This document shows positions 45,495-54,731 of a stretch of 64,000 nt of DNA, one piece after another. Position 1 is the first letter of the stretch; every line of letters begins with the position of its first letter. Made by a program: the position numbers and the translations under genes. Source of the DNA: Endozoicomonas sp965261315 (lineage in GTDB: Bacteria; Pseudomonadota; Gammaproteobacteria; Pseudomonadales; Endozoicomonadaceae). The notes beneath the pieces are model-generated. The model saw only the letters and a program-made list of their open reading frames with translations. It searched no databases and was not told the origin of the DNA. The stretch covers positions 51,967-115,966 of the forward strand of contig CBDHDM010000017.1 in assembly GCA_965261315.1 (NCBI GenBank), written 5' to 3'.

Positions 45495-45705
45495 AGGGGA
45501 TTTAGAAAATTCAGGCTGGTATCATACCGTTCGCTGTACGTGATCAGATGCTAAGCTGATTGCTATTTTATCAGGCTGTTTACTGGTTTCCAGAGTAGAA
45601 AGCTTTGGCCGTGTTGTCATGGTCTTGGGCACAAACTGTTGCCTGCAATAACCGTGTTTATGAGCAGGCTCTTAGACCTGTACTAATTACTATTGGATCT
45701 GTACC

Positions 45706-47283
45706 TTGGCTACTGAGTATCAGGATCGTCTGGAGCTTTTCCAGCCCAATGCTAACCATTCCGTTCTTCGTGGTATTTGCCACGGTATCGAACGTGAAAG
45801 TCTCAGGGTTACTTCAGATGCTCGTCTTTCCCAGAAGCTCCATCCTGAGAAACTGGGACGATCATTAACCCACCCGTACATTACCACCGATTATTCCGAG
45901 GCGTTGCTTGAATTTATAACGCCGGTACATTGCCGAATTGATGATACGCTCTCGTTCCTTGAGGAGCTTCATCAGTACACCTGTCAGCATATCGATGGAG
46001 AACTGCTCTGGTCGGGTAGTATGCCCCCCTTGCTTGAAGGTGATGACAGCATTCCCATCGCGCAGTATGGAAGCGCCAATATCGGTTTAATGAAAACGGT
46101 TTATCGTGAAGGGCTCTGGCATCGTTATGGCAAGCCAATGCAGACTATTGCCGGTATTCACTATAACTTCTCTTTGCCTGAGGAGTTCTGGGACCTTTTA
46201 CAACAACATTCAAATGAAGCAGGTTTTGAGTCTCGTGACTTCAGGTCAGCGGGCTATTTTTCACTTATTCGAAACTTTCTTCGTTACTCCTGGTTGCTGA
46301 TGTATTTATTCGGTGCTTCACCGGTGGTTAGCAGAAGCTTCTTTGCTGACGGTGGTGAACAGTCGGGTTTACAGGCGCTTGATGGAGACTCTCTGTACCT
46401 TCCTTATGCAACCTCATTGCGTATGAGCGATATGGGTTACAGTAATCATGCTCAATCCTCTTTGAGCATTTGCTATAACACGCTGGATGAGTATGTTGAC
46501 AGTTTGTCCAAGGCTATCCGCACGCCTTACCCTCCTTATGAAGCCATTGGCCTGAAAAAAGAGGGAGAATACCTGCAGTTAAATACCAACCTTCTGCAAA
46601 TAGAAAATGAGTATTACAGCACTATTCGGCCAAAACGCATTGCTCGCTCTGGCGAAAAGCCAGTGACTGCTTTACGCAATGAGGGCGTAGAATATGTTGA
46701 AGTCCGTTGTCTGGATATCAACCCATTTGAACCTCTTGGGCTGAGTGAGGTAGATGCTCATTTCCTTGACGTCTTTCTGATGTATTGTTCACTGCAAAAC
46801 GGGGCCTCTATCAATTCCAGCGAGTGCATTGAAGTCAGTAATAACTTTAAAACAGCCGTAATGGAAGGTCGTCGACCAGGTGTCGAGTTGACGCAGAAAG
46901 GTCAGCCCATTACGTTGACAAGCTGGGGCGTGCAGTTATTGGATGAAATGGCTCCGATTGCTGAGTTGTTAGATCAGGCGAATGGCTCATCCATGTTTAT
47001 GGCAAGCCTGCATGCTCAAAAAGCAAAGCTTGATGATGTCTCTCTGACGCCTTCGGCTCAGTTGCTGAAGGCCATTGAGGCGGAGGGAGTTGGCTACATT
47101 GAGCTGATGATGTCGTTGTCCAGAAAACACGCCAAAGGCTTCTCTGAGCACGACCTGAGTGCTGAAAGAGTATCTTACTTTGAACAGGTTGCTCAGCGTT
47201 CCATTACAGATCAGCTGGCAAGGGAAGGAAACGATAAAAAAGGCTTTGATGAATTCCTGAAAGATTATATGGCTGCAGATTAA
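45706..47283 (+). CDS. gshA: Glutamate-cysteine ligase
   Basis: Joins glutamate and cysteine, the first step of glutathione synthesis. The 525-residue protein is of the proteobacterial GshA type: ICHGIERESLRV, LTHPYITTDYSEALLEFITP, SMPPLL, IAGIHYNFSLPEEFW and YVEVRCLDINPF. No ATG lies at the expected place, so translation probably starts at the TTG at 45706 (weak GGAT upstream). A terminator behind tex separates it from that gene. Confidence 0.95.
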   Translation: MATEYQDRLELFQPNANHSVLRGICHGIERESLRVTSDARLSQKLHPEKLGRSLTHPYITTDYSEALLEFITPVHCRIDDTLSFLEELHQYTCQHIDGELLWSGSMPPLLEGDDSIPIAQYGSANIGLMKTVYREGLWHRYGKPMQTIAGIHYNFSLPEEFWDLLQQHSNEAGFESRDFRSAGYFSLIRNFLRYSWLLMYLFGASPVVSRSFFADGGEQSGLQALDGDSLYLPYATSLRMSDMGYSNHAQSSLSICYNTLDEYVDSLSKAIRTPYPPYEAIGLKKEGEYLQLNTNLLQIENEYYSTIRPKRIARSGEKPVTALRNEGVEYVEVRCLDINPFEPLGLSEVDAHFLDVFLMYCSLQNGASINSSECIEVSNNFKTAVMEGRRPGVELTQKGQPITLTSWGVQLLDEMAPIAELLDQANGSSMFMASLHAQKAKLDDVSLTPSAQLLKAIEAEGVGYIELMMSLSRKHAKGFSEHDLSAERVSYFEQVAQRSITDQLAREGNDKKGFDEFLKDYMAAD

Positions 47284-47746
47284 CTGTATTACCGATATTC
47301 ATTTTACACATGAAGGCTGGCAGGTATCGCAATAGATAAGAAAAAGGATTTTCTATCTATGCAGTGTCATTAATATAAATGAGCAGGGTTGGTTTTTGAT
47401 TGGAACGAACCTGACTTTAATTATTCTGGGCCCACTTAATGACACACTTTCGGCAAAAAAAGAGTTTGTTAGTACTTGGATCAGGTTATTAAAATAATCT
47501 TTTTTAATTAAACTGTGTTTTTTTAGGTTAAAAAATTGTTATTTATCCGAGAAAATACCCTGAAGCCATTGAATTCATGATGTTCTTGGAAAGCTTGCAT
47601 TTTAAATGATGTTGTGTTTTGGAAAAATAAACGCTTGCCGCAAAAAATCCACTGTCATAACCTAGCATCTGAGCTGTCTGACATAGGCGCTTACGAGGTC
47701 CCATTCACGCAGAAGATATCTAATTGTTAAAGAGGAACTGACTATC
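47284..47746. other. AT-rich intergenic region before algQ/rsd
   Basis: About 460 bases with no gene, no RNA gene and no strong stem-loop that I can see. The last part must carry the algQ/rsd promoter, and GAGGAA stands upstream of its ATG. Confidence 0.45.
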
Positions 47747-48223
47747 ATGCTGGAGGGTTGCCAAACGGCCAAAGAACGTTGGGGAGGTGTTTCAGAAATT
47801 ATTGATCGCTGGCTCAACGAGCGTCAGGAGCTGATCGTCCTTTACTGCTCCATCAATGGAATGGATCAATTTGATGATGACAAGCGCCCGGTGGCAAGTA
47901 AGTTGAAAGAGTTGTGCCAGATTTTAGTGGATTATGCATCAGCTGGTCATTTTGAGGTCTACGAGCAGTTGATTCAGGAGGCTCGGGAATTTAATGATGG
48001 TGGGATTGAGCTGGCCCATGCAATGCTGCCAAAGCTTGAAGAGAATACTTCAAGGTGTTTGAAGTTCAATGATAACTGCGAATCAATCAGTTCTCTCCAG
48101 GGGCTTCAGGATGCAGTATCAGAATTGGGTGAAACACTGGAGGAGCGTTTCAGCCTTGAAGATAAAATGATTGAAATCCTGCATGAGTCCCATCGAGAGA
48201 AGCTGATTGACTATGATGTTTGA
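47747..48223 (+). CDS. rsd: Rsd/AlgQ anti-sigma-70 regulator
   Basis: A 158-residue helical protein that binds sigma-70 and shifts RNA polymerase toward alternative sigma factors; in Pseudomonas it is called AlgQ and affects alginate and siderophore genes. The N-terminus MLEGCQTAKERWGGV followed by IIDRWLNERQELIVLYC is the family signature. The FKBP and AlgP-like genes next door repeat the Pseudomonas order, which supports the AlgQ assignment. Confidence 0.92.
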   Translation: MLEGCQTAKERWGGVSEIIDRWLNERQELIVLYCSINGMDQFDDDKRPVASKLKELCQILVDYASAGHFEVYEQLIQEAREFNDGGIELAHAMLPKLEENTSRCLKFNDNCESISSLQGLQDAVSELGETLEERFSLEDKMIEILHESHREKLIDYDV

Positions 48224-48230
48224 GTTATAT

Positions 48231-48271
48231 GAGGACAGGCTCTGTTGTTTTTAATGCTGTAGTCTGTCCTC
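48231..48271. terminator. Stem-loop between convergent rsd and FKBP genes
   Basis: GAGGACAG (48231-48238) and CTGTCCTC (48264-48271) with a long 25-base loop. It lies between two convergent stops and may act in both directions. Confidence 0.5.
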
Positions 48272-48280
48272 TTGTTTGAT

Positions 48281-48964
48281 TTAGCTGCTTTTGTTTACAT
48301 CTTTGAGTTCTACTTTGAAAATAATTGCTTCATTGGGGCCGATGATTCCCGGAATTCCGTTGGAGCCATAAGCCAGTGTTGGGGGAATAAACAGCTCCCA
48401 GGTTGAGCCTTCAGGCATCTTCTGTATTCCCTCTGTCCAGCCCGCAATTACCCGGTTTAGCTGAAAAGTTGCGGGCTGACTCCGTGTATATGAACTCTCG
48501 AACAGAGTCCCATCTATTAGCCGACCTTCATAATGAACGGTTATGTGGTCAGTAATGGATGGCCTGATGCCACTACCTTTGGTAAGGATTCGGTATTGAA
48601 GACCGCTTTCTAATACTACGATACCTGGTTTTTTACTGTTTTCTGCCAGAAACATCTGGCTTTTTACGAGACCCTTCTGAGCTGCTTTTTGATAGTCAAT
48701 CTGATCCAGACTCTGTTTTTTAACTTGAGCCAAACCTACAAAGTATGAGACTTCATCCTGAGACAGCTGAAGGTTATGGTTGCCAAGATTATCCTCAACC
48801 CCTTGAATAACGGCGTTAACATTGATCCCTTCAAATTGTTTAAGCTGTTCTGCCATGGATACCCCAAGGCTATAACTTAATTTGTCGCCTTCTGTCTCCA
48901 AAGCGGCAAATGAGCATAGGGAGTAAGAGAGCAGGGTAACGCTGGCAAGCGTTTTTAATCTCAT
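48281..48964 (-). CDS. FKBP-type peptidyl-prolyl isomerase, Mip/FkpA-like
   Basis: A 227-residue exported folding catalyst. Signal peptide MRLKTLASVTLLSYSLCSFA, cleavage before Ala. The N-terminal helical dimerisation domain (LSYSLGVSMAEQL, NAVIQGVEDNL) is typical of Mip, FkpA and FklB. The FKBP domain follows: GLQYRILTKGSG, HITVHYEGRLIDGTLFESSY, VIAGWTEGIQKMPEGSTWELFIPPTLAYG, with most active-site aromatics present. Mip proteins aid intracellular survival in Legionella, but here the gene sits in a conserved housekeeping block. Its place between algQ and algP matches Pseudomonas. Confidence 0.92.
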   Translation of the reverse strand: MRLKTLASVTLLSYSLCSFAALETEGDKLSYSLGVSMAEQLKQFEGINVNAVIQGVEDNLGNHNLQLSQDEVSYFVGLAQVKKQSLDQIDYQKAAQKGLVKSQMFLAENSKKPGIVVLESGLQYRILTKGSGIRPSITDHITVHYEGRLIDGTLFESSYTRSQPATFQLNRVIAGWTEGIQKMPEGSTWELFIPPTLAYGSNGIPGIIGPNEAIIFKVELKDVNKSS

Positions 48965-49323
48965 AAATAGACTCTTTCTGATGATTTTCTATGCTGTTTT
49001 TCAGCACTGTTTTGAGTAAAGTGGACTCTGAGGCCTATCATTTAGTAAACCTGTTTTCTTGGCAAGCCCAGTTTAACGTTATGGAATGAAAATATGCTTT
49101 GTTTAAAGTAATTTTTATGAAAAATAAACGTCTTGTTGTTTATATTTTCAAAGATAAATGTAAATAAATCATCAAAAAAAACAGATTAAAAGCTAAAAAA
49201 AAATTTGCAGATGACGAATAAGCACTCTATGTTGGAATTAAAACTGGGTATAAATTATTCGGTTTTTATTGCGATGTACTAACTACTAGTAGATTGGTTA
49301 AATTAAAAACGAGGGACGACCCA
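48965..49323. other. Divergent promoter region, FKBP and algP-like genes
   Basis: About 360 AT-rich bases between divergent genes. TTGCAG (49205-49210) and TATGTT (49228-49233) with a 17-base spacer are a possible promoter for the algP-like gene. No other structure is evident. Confidence 0.35.
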
Positions 49324-49881
49324 ATGCCTGCAACAAGGAAGACTGCAGTCAAAAAAAGTGCTAAGAAAGCACCTGCTAAAAAGGCTCCTGCTAAAAAAAC
49401 TTCTGCCAAGAAGACTGTTAAAAAGGTCGACATGGTGAAAAAGTGGGAAAAAGAAATCGATGCGCTGAAGAAAAAGCTTGAGAAAGCTAAAGAAGCACTG
49501 AAAAAAGCAAAGGCCAGTGCAAAGACAGCTGCAGCTAAGAAACCAGCAGCCAAAAAAGCGCCTGCCAAGAAAAAGGTAGCGGCCAAGAAAAAGACTACTG
49601 CAAAGAAAGCTACCGTCAAAAAAACGGCAGCCAAGAAAAAGACAGTAGCTAAAAAGAAAGTTGCAGCTAAGAAAAAGGCGCCTGCAAAGAAAGCAGTAGC
49701 TAAAAAGAAGCCAGCAGCTAAGAAGAAGGTAGTGGCTAAGAAAAAGCCAGCTGCCAAGAAAAAGCCAGCAGCTAAAAAGAAAGTGGCGGCTAAGAAGGCT
49801 CCTGCCAGAAAGGCTGTTGCTAAGAAAAGAGCGCCAGTCAGGAAAGCAGCAGCAAGAAAGTCTCCAGCTAAAAAGAAGTAA
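49324..49881 (+). CDS. algP: AlgP-like lysine/alanine-rich histone H1-like protein
   Basis: A 185-residue, extremely basic protein that begins at the ATG at 49324 (GAGG nine bases upstream). After a short acidic/helical part (KWEKEIDALKKKLEKAKEAL), the rest is a tandem of AKKK, APAKK and AAKKK units like the C-terminal tail of eukaryotic histone H1. Pseudomonas AlgP (AlgR3) has such KPAA repeats and binds DNA. It is placed next to the FKBP and algQ genes as in that genus. Repeat number can vary between strains. Confidence 0.85.
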   Translation: MPATRKTAVKKSAKKAPAKKAPAKKTSAKKTVKKVDMVKKWEKEIDALKKKLEKAKEALKKAKASAKTAAAKKPAAKKAPAKKKVAAKKKTTAKKATVKKTAAKKKTVAKKKVAAKKKAPAKKAVAKKKPAAKKKVVAKKKPAAKKKPAAKKKVAAKKAPARKAVAKKRAPVRKAAARKSPAKKK

Positions 49882-50008
49882 GTCAGCTGGTAATTTGATG
49901 CTTGAAAAGGGGGAATAATTCTATTCCCCCTTATTATTTTTGTACATTCTATCTTTTCCCTTCTAAAGTTATTCGATTTCAGTGGGTTTGCTACATATAA
50001 TGCCCGCC

Positions 50009-51928
50009 ATGATCACATTGAATTCCATCAGCCTTTTAAGGACTGGCAAACTCCTTTTGGAGAATGCATCTACAACCATCCATTCTGGCCAGCATGTTGG
50101 CCTGGTCGGTGCCAATGGGTGTGGCAAATCAAGCCTGCTTGCTTTGTTGACTGGAGACTTACACCCGGATAAGGGTGAGCTTTCGTTCGATAAGGGGCGT
50201 GGGCTGGCACATATGGCTCAGGAGATTGATGCCCTTGACCGGAATGCCGTGGACTACGTATTGGATGGTGACATTGAGCTCCGTCGAATACAGCAGAATA
50301 TTTTTGAAGCCGAAGCGTCCGGTACACATGAAAAACTGGCAGATTTACATGAGCAGTTACTGAGAGCTGATGGTTATACCGCCCGTTCACGGGCAGAGCA
50401 GCTATTAAATGGGCTTGGTTTTCATCATGATGTGCTGAAAAAGAATGTTAGAGATTTTTCCGGAGGATGGCGAATGCGCTTGAATCTGGCAAAGACGCTT
50501 ATGTGTCCATCGGACATCCTGTTGCTTGATGAACCAACCAACCATCTTGATTTGGATGCCATTGTCTGGCTTGAAAGTTTTCTAAAGCGATACCCCGGGA
50601 CTCTGTTGGTGATTTCACATGACCGGGATTTTCTGGATGCTATTACTGATCACATACTTCATATAGAGCATCAGACACTGTTTCAGTACCGTGGCAACTA
50701 CTCGGCTTTTGAGCGTACACGGGCAGAAAGGCTTCAGCAACAGCAGGCAGCGTATGATAAACAGCAAAAGCTGCGGGCACATATGGAGAAGTTTGTTGAG
50801 CGATTCAGGGCTAAGGCAACAAAAGCGAAGCAAGCTCAGAGTCGTCTGAAGGCGCTGGCAAGATTGGAGGATATTTCTGCTGCCCACGTAGATTCTCCAT
50901 TCTCATTTGTTTTTCCGGAAGCAAATAAAATGTCATCCCCTTTATTGGTTTTGGATAAAGCAGAGCTGGGTTATGGAGGCAAGCCATTATTAACATTGAA
51001 CCTCAACATTCAGCCTGGTAGCCGTATAGGCTTGCTAGGAGCGAATGGAGCAGGTAAATCCACCCTGATTCGATCCCTTGCGGGAGAGTTGCCGCTTATC
51101 TCCGGCCAGGTCCACCAGGGAGAGCATTTGAGTATTGGCTACTTTGCTCAGCATCAGCTGGAAAGTCTGGACTTTAATGCCAGTCCTTTACTTCACCTAC
51201 AACGGCTGTCTCCTGATGCCAGAGAGCAGGAACTGAGAAATTTCCTTGGAGGGTTTGGGTTTTATGGTGATAAGGCGCTTGAAACCATTCAAGGCTTTTC
51301 TGGCGGTGAAAAAGCAAGACTGGCGTTGGCTATCATTGGCTGGCAAAAACCCAACCTGTTGCTGTTAGATGAGCCTACTAACCACCTTGATCTGGATATG
51401 CGCCTTGCGTTAACCATGGCATTGCAGTCATTTGAGGGTGCTATGATCCTGGTTTCCCATGATCGGAATTTGATTCGCAGCACGACAGATGAACTTTACC
51501 TGGTTCATGATGGCCGAGTTGAAGAGTATATCGGCGATCTTGATGATTACAGTCAATGGTTGGTTCAGTTGCGCAGTAAGGAGCGTAATGAGCAGCGTGA
51601 GGATAAAAACGAAGAAAAGGGCGAGGTAGTCAGCTCTGCCCAGCAGAAAAAAGAGATAAGACGTCTGGAGGCTGAAAGACGAAAAGCATTGCGTCCCCTT
51701 AAGCAAAAAGCAGAAAAACTCGAAAGTCAGCTTGAAGAGCTGCAATCTTCTCTGGCTGATGTGGATGAGCTTCTTTCTGCACCCTCAATCTATGAAGAAG
51801 CAGCGAAGGAACAGTTAAAAGAGTATCTGGTCAGGCAGACGGAGCTTAAACGTCAGATTAATGAAGTTGAAGAAGAGTGGATGGAAGCTCTTGAGGATAT
51901 CGAGAATGCTGAAATGAATTCACCATAG
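50009..51928 (+). CDS. yheS: ABC-F ATPase, YheS type
   Basis: A soluble 639-residue protein with two ATPase domains and no membrane part, of the ribosome-associated ABC-F family. Domain 1: Walker A GANGCGKSS, signature FSGGWRMRLNLA, Walker B LLLDEPTNHLDLD. Between the domains lies the charged P-site-tRNA interaction motif (YDKQQKLRAHMEKFVERFRAKATKAKQ). Domain 2: GANGAGKST, FSGGEKARLALA, LLLDEPTNHLDLD. The C-terminal tail is a coiled coil. The start is the ATG at 50009, where the family begins. This gene also follows algP in Pseudomonas. Confidence 0.94.
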   Translation: MITLNSISLLRTGKLLLENASTTIHSGQHVGLVGANGCGKSSLLALLTGDLHPDKGELSFDKGRGLAHMAQEIDALDRNAVDYVLDGDIELRRIQQNIFEAEASGTHEKLADLHEQLLRADGYTARSRAEQLLNGLGFHHDVLKKNVRDFSGGWRMRLNLAKTLMCPSDILLLDEPTNHLDLDAIVWLESFLKRYPGTLLVISHDRDFLDAITDHILHIEHQTLFQYRGNYSAFERTRAERLQQQQAAYDKQQKLRAHMEKFVERFRAKATKAKQAQSRLKALARLEDISAAHVDSPFSFVFPEANKMSSPLLVLDKAELGYGGKPLLTLNLNIQPGSRIGLLGANGAGKSTLIRSLAGELPLISGQVHQGEHLSIGYFAQHQLESLDFNASPLLHLQRLSPDAREQELRNFLGGFGFYGDKALETIQGFSGGEKARLALAIIGWQKPNLLLLDEPTNHLDLDMRLALTMALQSFEGAMILVSHDRNLIRSTTDELYLVHDGRVEEYIGDLDDYSQWLVQLRSKERNEQREDKNEEKGEVVSSAQQKKEIRRLEAERRKALRPLKQKAEKLESQLEELQSSLADVDELLSAPSIYEEAAKEQLKEYLVRQTELKRQINEVEEEWMEALEDIENAEMNSP

Positions 51929-51985
51929 TTATAAGGCACTCCCTCAAAAAAACTGAGTGAATGCCTCTCCGTGTGAAGCTTTGGC

Positions 51986-52222
51986 TTATGCGACAGCTTC
52001 CTGCTCTGTAGCTTCTTCTTCCTCGGTAACAATATCCAGTTTGCCTAAAAGCGCAGTTACGCGCTCACCCCAAGCAGTGAGTTCCTGCTTGAGCTGAATA
52101 TTATCTTCTTCGAGACGTGTATTAGCAGACCTGAGGTCTTCTACTTCCATTCTTGACAGCTCCAGTTTATCAATCAGGTTCTGGAGTCTTGATTCCAGCT
52201 GGCCTAGGGATTCAATAGACAT
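51986..52222 (-). CDS. Small coiled-coil protein, TIGR02449 family
   Basis: A 78-residue acidic coiled coil with heptads through LESRLQNLIDKLELSRMEVEDLRSANTRLEEDNIQLKQEL, then GERVTALLGKLDIV and an acidic tail. This is the TIGR02449 group, which in gammaproteobacteria is usually beside zapA. No zapA is in this window. It is convergent with the ABC-F gene. Confidence 0.8.
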   Translation of the reverse strand: MSIESLGQLESRLQNLIDKLELSRMEVEDLRSANTRLEEDNIQLKQELTAWGERVTALLGKLDIVTEEEEATEQEAVA

Positions 52223-52518
52223 AACGACATTTGCACCGAGAGGTCTGAGAAAAGTATTTAATAGTTTGCACTATTGCGGGGAGTTACGATAGCACGTTTT
52301 TATCTGAAGAGTTTACTGTCATTAAGAATACTTGAGTAAAGCCTGACTATACTAGATTTAATTCACGATAATAGTTGAATTTATCTGCATCGCTACGATG
52401 TATTTAAAGCAGAGTAATCTGTTGCCTTGCGGGTTCTTCCCAGCGGTGTTGTTTCATTCCAGGAAAGCTCACCAGAGGAAGAAAAGTACCCAGAAGCAAA
52501 TTGCTTCGGGAGTTCCAG
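52223..52518. other. Intergenic region, no gene recognised
   Basis: About 300 bases between the divergent small coiled-coil gene and the next ORF. I looked for a 6S RNA because of the TIGR02449 neighbour but saw no convincing long hairpin with a central bulge. Confidence 0.35.
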
Positions 52519-52740
52519 ATGAGCAAGACCCTTCAGCCCTGCGCCAGAATTATTTCAGCCTTGAATGTTGAGGATGAGGCGATTCGGGCTTTTTATACCT
52601 CCCTGATCAACAATCAAAGCGTTGATGAATACATTAATGAACGACATCTGCACTTCTGCTCACGACAGATTGAAGGCTTCTTTCTAAGTCATGTTCTGGC
52701 GTTGACTGAATTGGCTCTGGAATTGCACGTTGTCAGATAA
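52519..52740 (+). CDS. Small hypothetical protein (73 aa)
   Basis: ATG at 52519 with GGGAG seven bases upstream. The protein is mixed charge, probably helical, with no signal peptide and no motif I know. The good ribosome binding site supports a real gene. It does not look like a fragment of a common family. Confidence 0.45.
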   Translation: MSKTLQPCARIISALNVEDEAIRAFYTSLINNQSVDEYINERHLHFCSRQIEGFFLSHVLALTELALELHVVR

Positions 52741-52815
52741 TCCCCACAGGATAAGCTGACAAGAAAAAACGAAGCAGATAAACTGCCTGCAATTTCCGGT
52801 ACTCTCTTTGCCTGA

Positions 52816-52825
52816 GGGGGGGGGG
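52816..52825. repeat. Poly-G tract of ten bases
   Basis: Ten consecutive G residues about 150 bases upstream of metX in a non-coding gap. Tracts of this kind can vary in length and are also prone to sequencing error. Confidence 0.8.
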
Positions 52826-52976
52826 TCCTTTGACGATTAATAACAAGCCTGAATGGTCATGAGCGAAACAGCCCTGAGCTAACGTGCTGCTTCACTCCAC
52901 CTCATCCACCTCAAGAGTGTGGAGAAGACCTACCTGTGTGGTAGTTTCATGGCTAAAAAAGCGAAACAGGAAGTTT

Positions 52977-54122
52977 ATGCCTGAAGTGATTCCTGCCGAC
53001 TCGGTCGGGCTGGTGGAACCCAAAGCTATCCGCTTCGATCAGTTTTTGTCTCTCAATTGTGGTGAGCAGCTGGACAGTTTTCAGCTCATGATAGAAACCT
53101 ACGGCGAGCTGAATCCAGCGCGTTCAAATGCCGTGCTGATCTGTCATGCCCTCAGTGGTCACCATCATGCTGCAGGCTATCACAGTATGGAAGACCGCAA
53201 GCCTGGCTGGTGGGATAACTGTATAGGGCCGGGTAAACCTATTGATACCAGGCGTTTCTTTGTCGTAGCCCTCAATAACCTGGGAGGTTGTCACGGCAGT
53301 ACAGGTCCAACCAGTCATAACCCGAAAACCGGGAAAGCCTATGGACCTGACTTTCCGGTAGTGACGGTAGCGGATTGGGTGAGCAGTCAGGCAATGCTGG
53401 CAGACTATCTGGGTATCGAGCAATGGGTAGCCGTTGTTGGAGGGAGCCTTGGTGGTATGCAGGCTTTGCAGTGGAGTATTGCTTACCCTGAAAGGCTTCG
53501 TCATGCCATTATCATTGCTTCAGCTGCTCGCCTGTCAGCTCAGAATATTGCATTTAATGAAGTCGCCCGTCAGGCCATCATGTCCGATGACCAGTTTTTT
53601 GGTGGTCGCTACCTGGAAGAAAACAGTATTCCTCGAAAAGGGTTGGGGCTGGCTCGAATGGTGGGGCATATCACATACCTTTCTGATGATGCGATGGGCA
53701 GTAAATTTGGCCGGGAGCTGAAAAATGAGGGATTCAGCTACGATTACAATGTTGAGTTTCAGATAGAAAGCTATCTTCGCTACCAGGGAGAGAGCTTTTC
53801 AGGAAGCTTCGATGCCAATACCTACCTTCTGATGACCCGGGCACTGGATTATTTTGATCCAGCCAGTGATTATGAAAACAGTTTGTCGAATGCGCTAAGC
53901 CGTTCAACAGCAAAGTTTTTTCTTGCTTCATTCTCAACCGATTGGCGTTTTTCTCCAGAGCGATCAAGGGAGATTGTTGATGCTTTGATGGAAGCGGGCA
54001 AAGACGTAACCTATCTCGAAGTGGATGCACCCCAGGGACACGATGCTTTCTTAATCGATATTCCCCGTTACATGCGTGGTTTGGCAGCTTATATGAATCG
54101 AGTGGCACAGGAGTGTTTATGA
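52977..54122 (+). CDS. metX: Homoserine O-acyltransferase MetX
   Basis: An alpha/beta-hydrolase enzyme that activates homoserine for methionine synthesis. Gammaproteobacterial MetX next to MetW often uses succinyl-CoA rather than acetyl-CoA; the sequence does not settle this. The ATG at 52977 with AGGAAG upstream gives 381 residues; the ORF extends further but has no site. Motifs: YGELNPARSNAVLICHALSG, LGGCHGSTGPTS, nucleophile Ser in VVGGSLGGMQAL, SFSTDWRFSPERSREIVDAL with the catalytic Asp, and APQGHDAFL with the His. Its stop overlaps the metW start (ATGA). Confidence 0.94.
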   Translation: MPEVIPADSVGLVEPKAIRFDQFLSLNCGEQLDSFQLMIETYGELNPARSNAVLICHALSGHHHAAGYHSMEDRKPGWWDNCIGPGKPIDTRRFFVVALNNLGGCHGSTGPTSHNPKTGKAYGPDFPVVTVADWVSSQAMLADYLGIEQWVAVVGGSLGGMQALQWSIAYPERLRHAIIIASAARLSAQNIAFNEVARQAIMSDDQFFGGRYLEENSIPRKGLGLARMVGHITYLSDDAMGSKFGRELKNEGFSYDYNVEFQIESYLRYQGESFSGSFDANTYLLMTRALDYFDPASDYENSLSNALSRSTAKFFLASFSTDWRFSPERSREIVDALMEAGKDVTYLEVDAPQGHDAFLIDIPRYMRGLAAYMNRVAQECL

Positions 54123-54715
54123 GCCGGGGGGATTTTGGGATTATCAGGAACTGGGTTTCACCTGACAGCCGGGTTCTTGACCTGGCCTGTGGAGATGGCC
54201 AGTTACTGCATGAGTTGCATAAAGAAAAGCAGGTGAGTGGCTACGGCCTTGAAATCAACTCTCAGAATATCGAGGCCTGCATTGAGAAAGGTGTGAATGT
54301 TATTGAGCAGAATCTGGACCGTGGACTGGGTAACTTTAAGCGTGGCAGTTTCGATACGGTTATTATGACTCAGGCTCTTCAGGTGATGCATTTTCCACAC
54401 CTCGTGCTGGAAGAGATGCTGAGGGTAGGACGGCAATGCATTGTCACTTTTCCAAATTTTGGGCATTGGCGTTGCCGACTTTATCTTTCTGCTTATGGCC
54501 GCATGCCGGTATCAAAGTTCATGCCTTATACCTGGTATGATACACCCAATATTCATTTTTGTACCTTCAGTGATTTTGAGGGGTTATGCCGGGATAAAAA
54601 TTATCGGGTGTTGAACCGCATGGTTGTTGATCAATCGTATAAAAGCGGTCTGGCAGGAAGGGCATGGCCAAATTTGATGGGTGAAGTTGCCATCTATCAG
54701 TTAACAACGAAATAA
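54119..54715 (+). CDS. metW: MetW methyltransferase-like protein
   Basis: A 198-residue class I methyltransferase-fold protein that works with MetX in methionine synthesis. SAM motif VLDLACGDGQLL, then YGLEINSQNI; the family marks FPNFGHWRCRL and MPYTWYDTPNIHFCT are present. The ATG overlaps the metX stop, so the two are translationally coupled, as in other proteobacteria. Confidence 0.95.
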   Translation: MSRGDFGIIRNWVSPDSRVLDLACGDGQLLHELHKEKQVSGYGLEINSQNIEACIEKGVNVIEQNLDRGLGNFKRGSFDTVIMTQALQVMHFPHLVLEEMLRVGRQCIVTFPNFGHWRCRLYLSAYGRMPVSKFMPYTWYDTPNIHFCTFSDFEGLCRDKNYRVLNRMVVDQSYKSGLAGRAWPNLMGEVAIYQLTTK

Positions 54716-54731
54716 AAGGGGGAAGCTCATA

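Noticed and set aside
49266..49757. 163-codon minus-strand ORF rich in Ala, Phe and Leu
   Set aside because: It is the antisense shadow of the AKKK repeats of the algP-like gene; its composition follows directly from that repeat.
49324..49881. Direct repeats read as a CRISPR array or satellite
   Set aside because: The repeats are short, in frame and encode AKKK units; there are no spacers of even length.
52223..52518. Possible 6S RNA near the TIGR02449-type gene
   Set aside because: 6S RNA is often near this gene together with zapA, but zapA is absent and I could not see the long hairpin with a central open loop.
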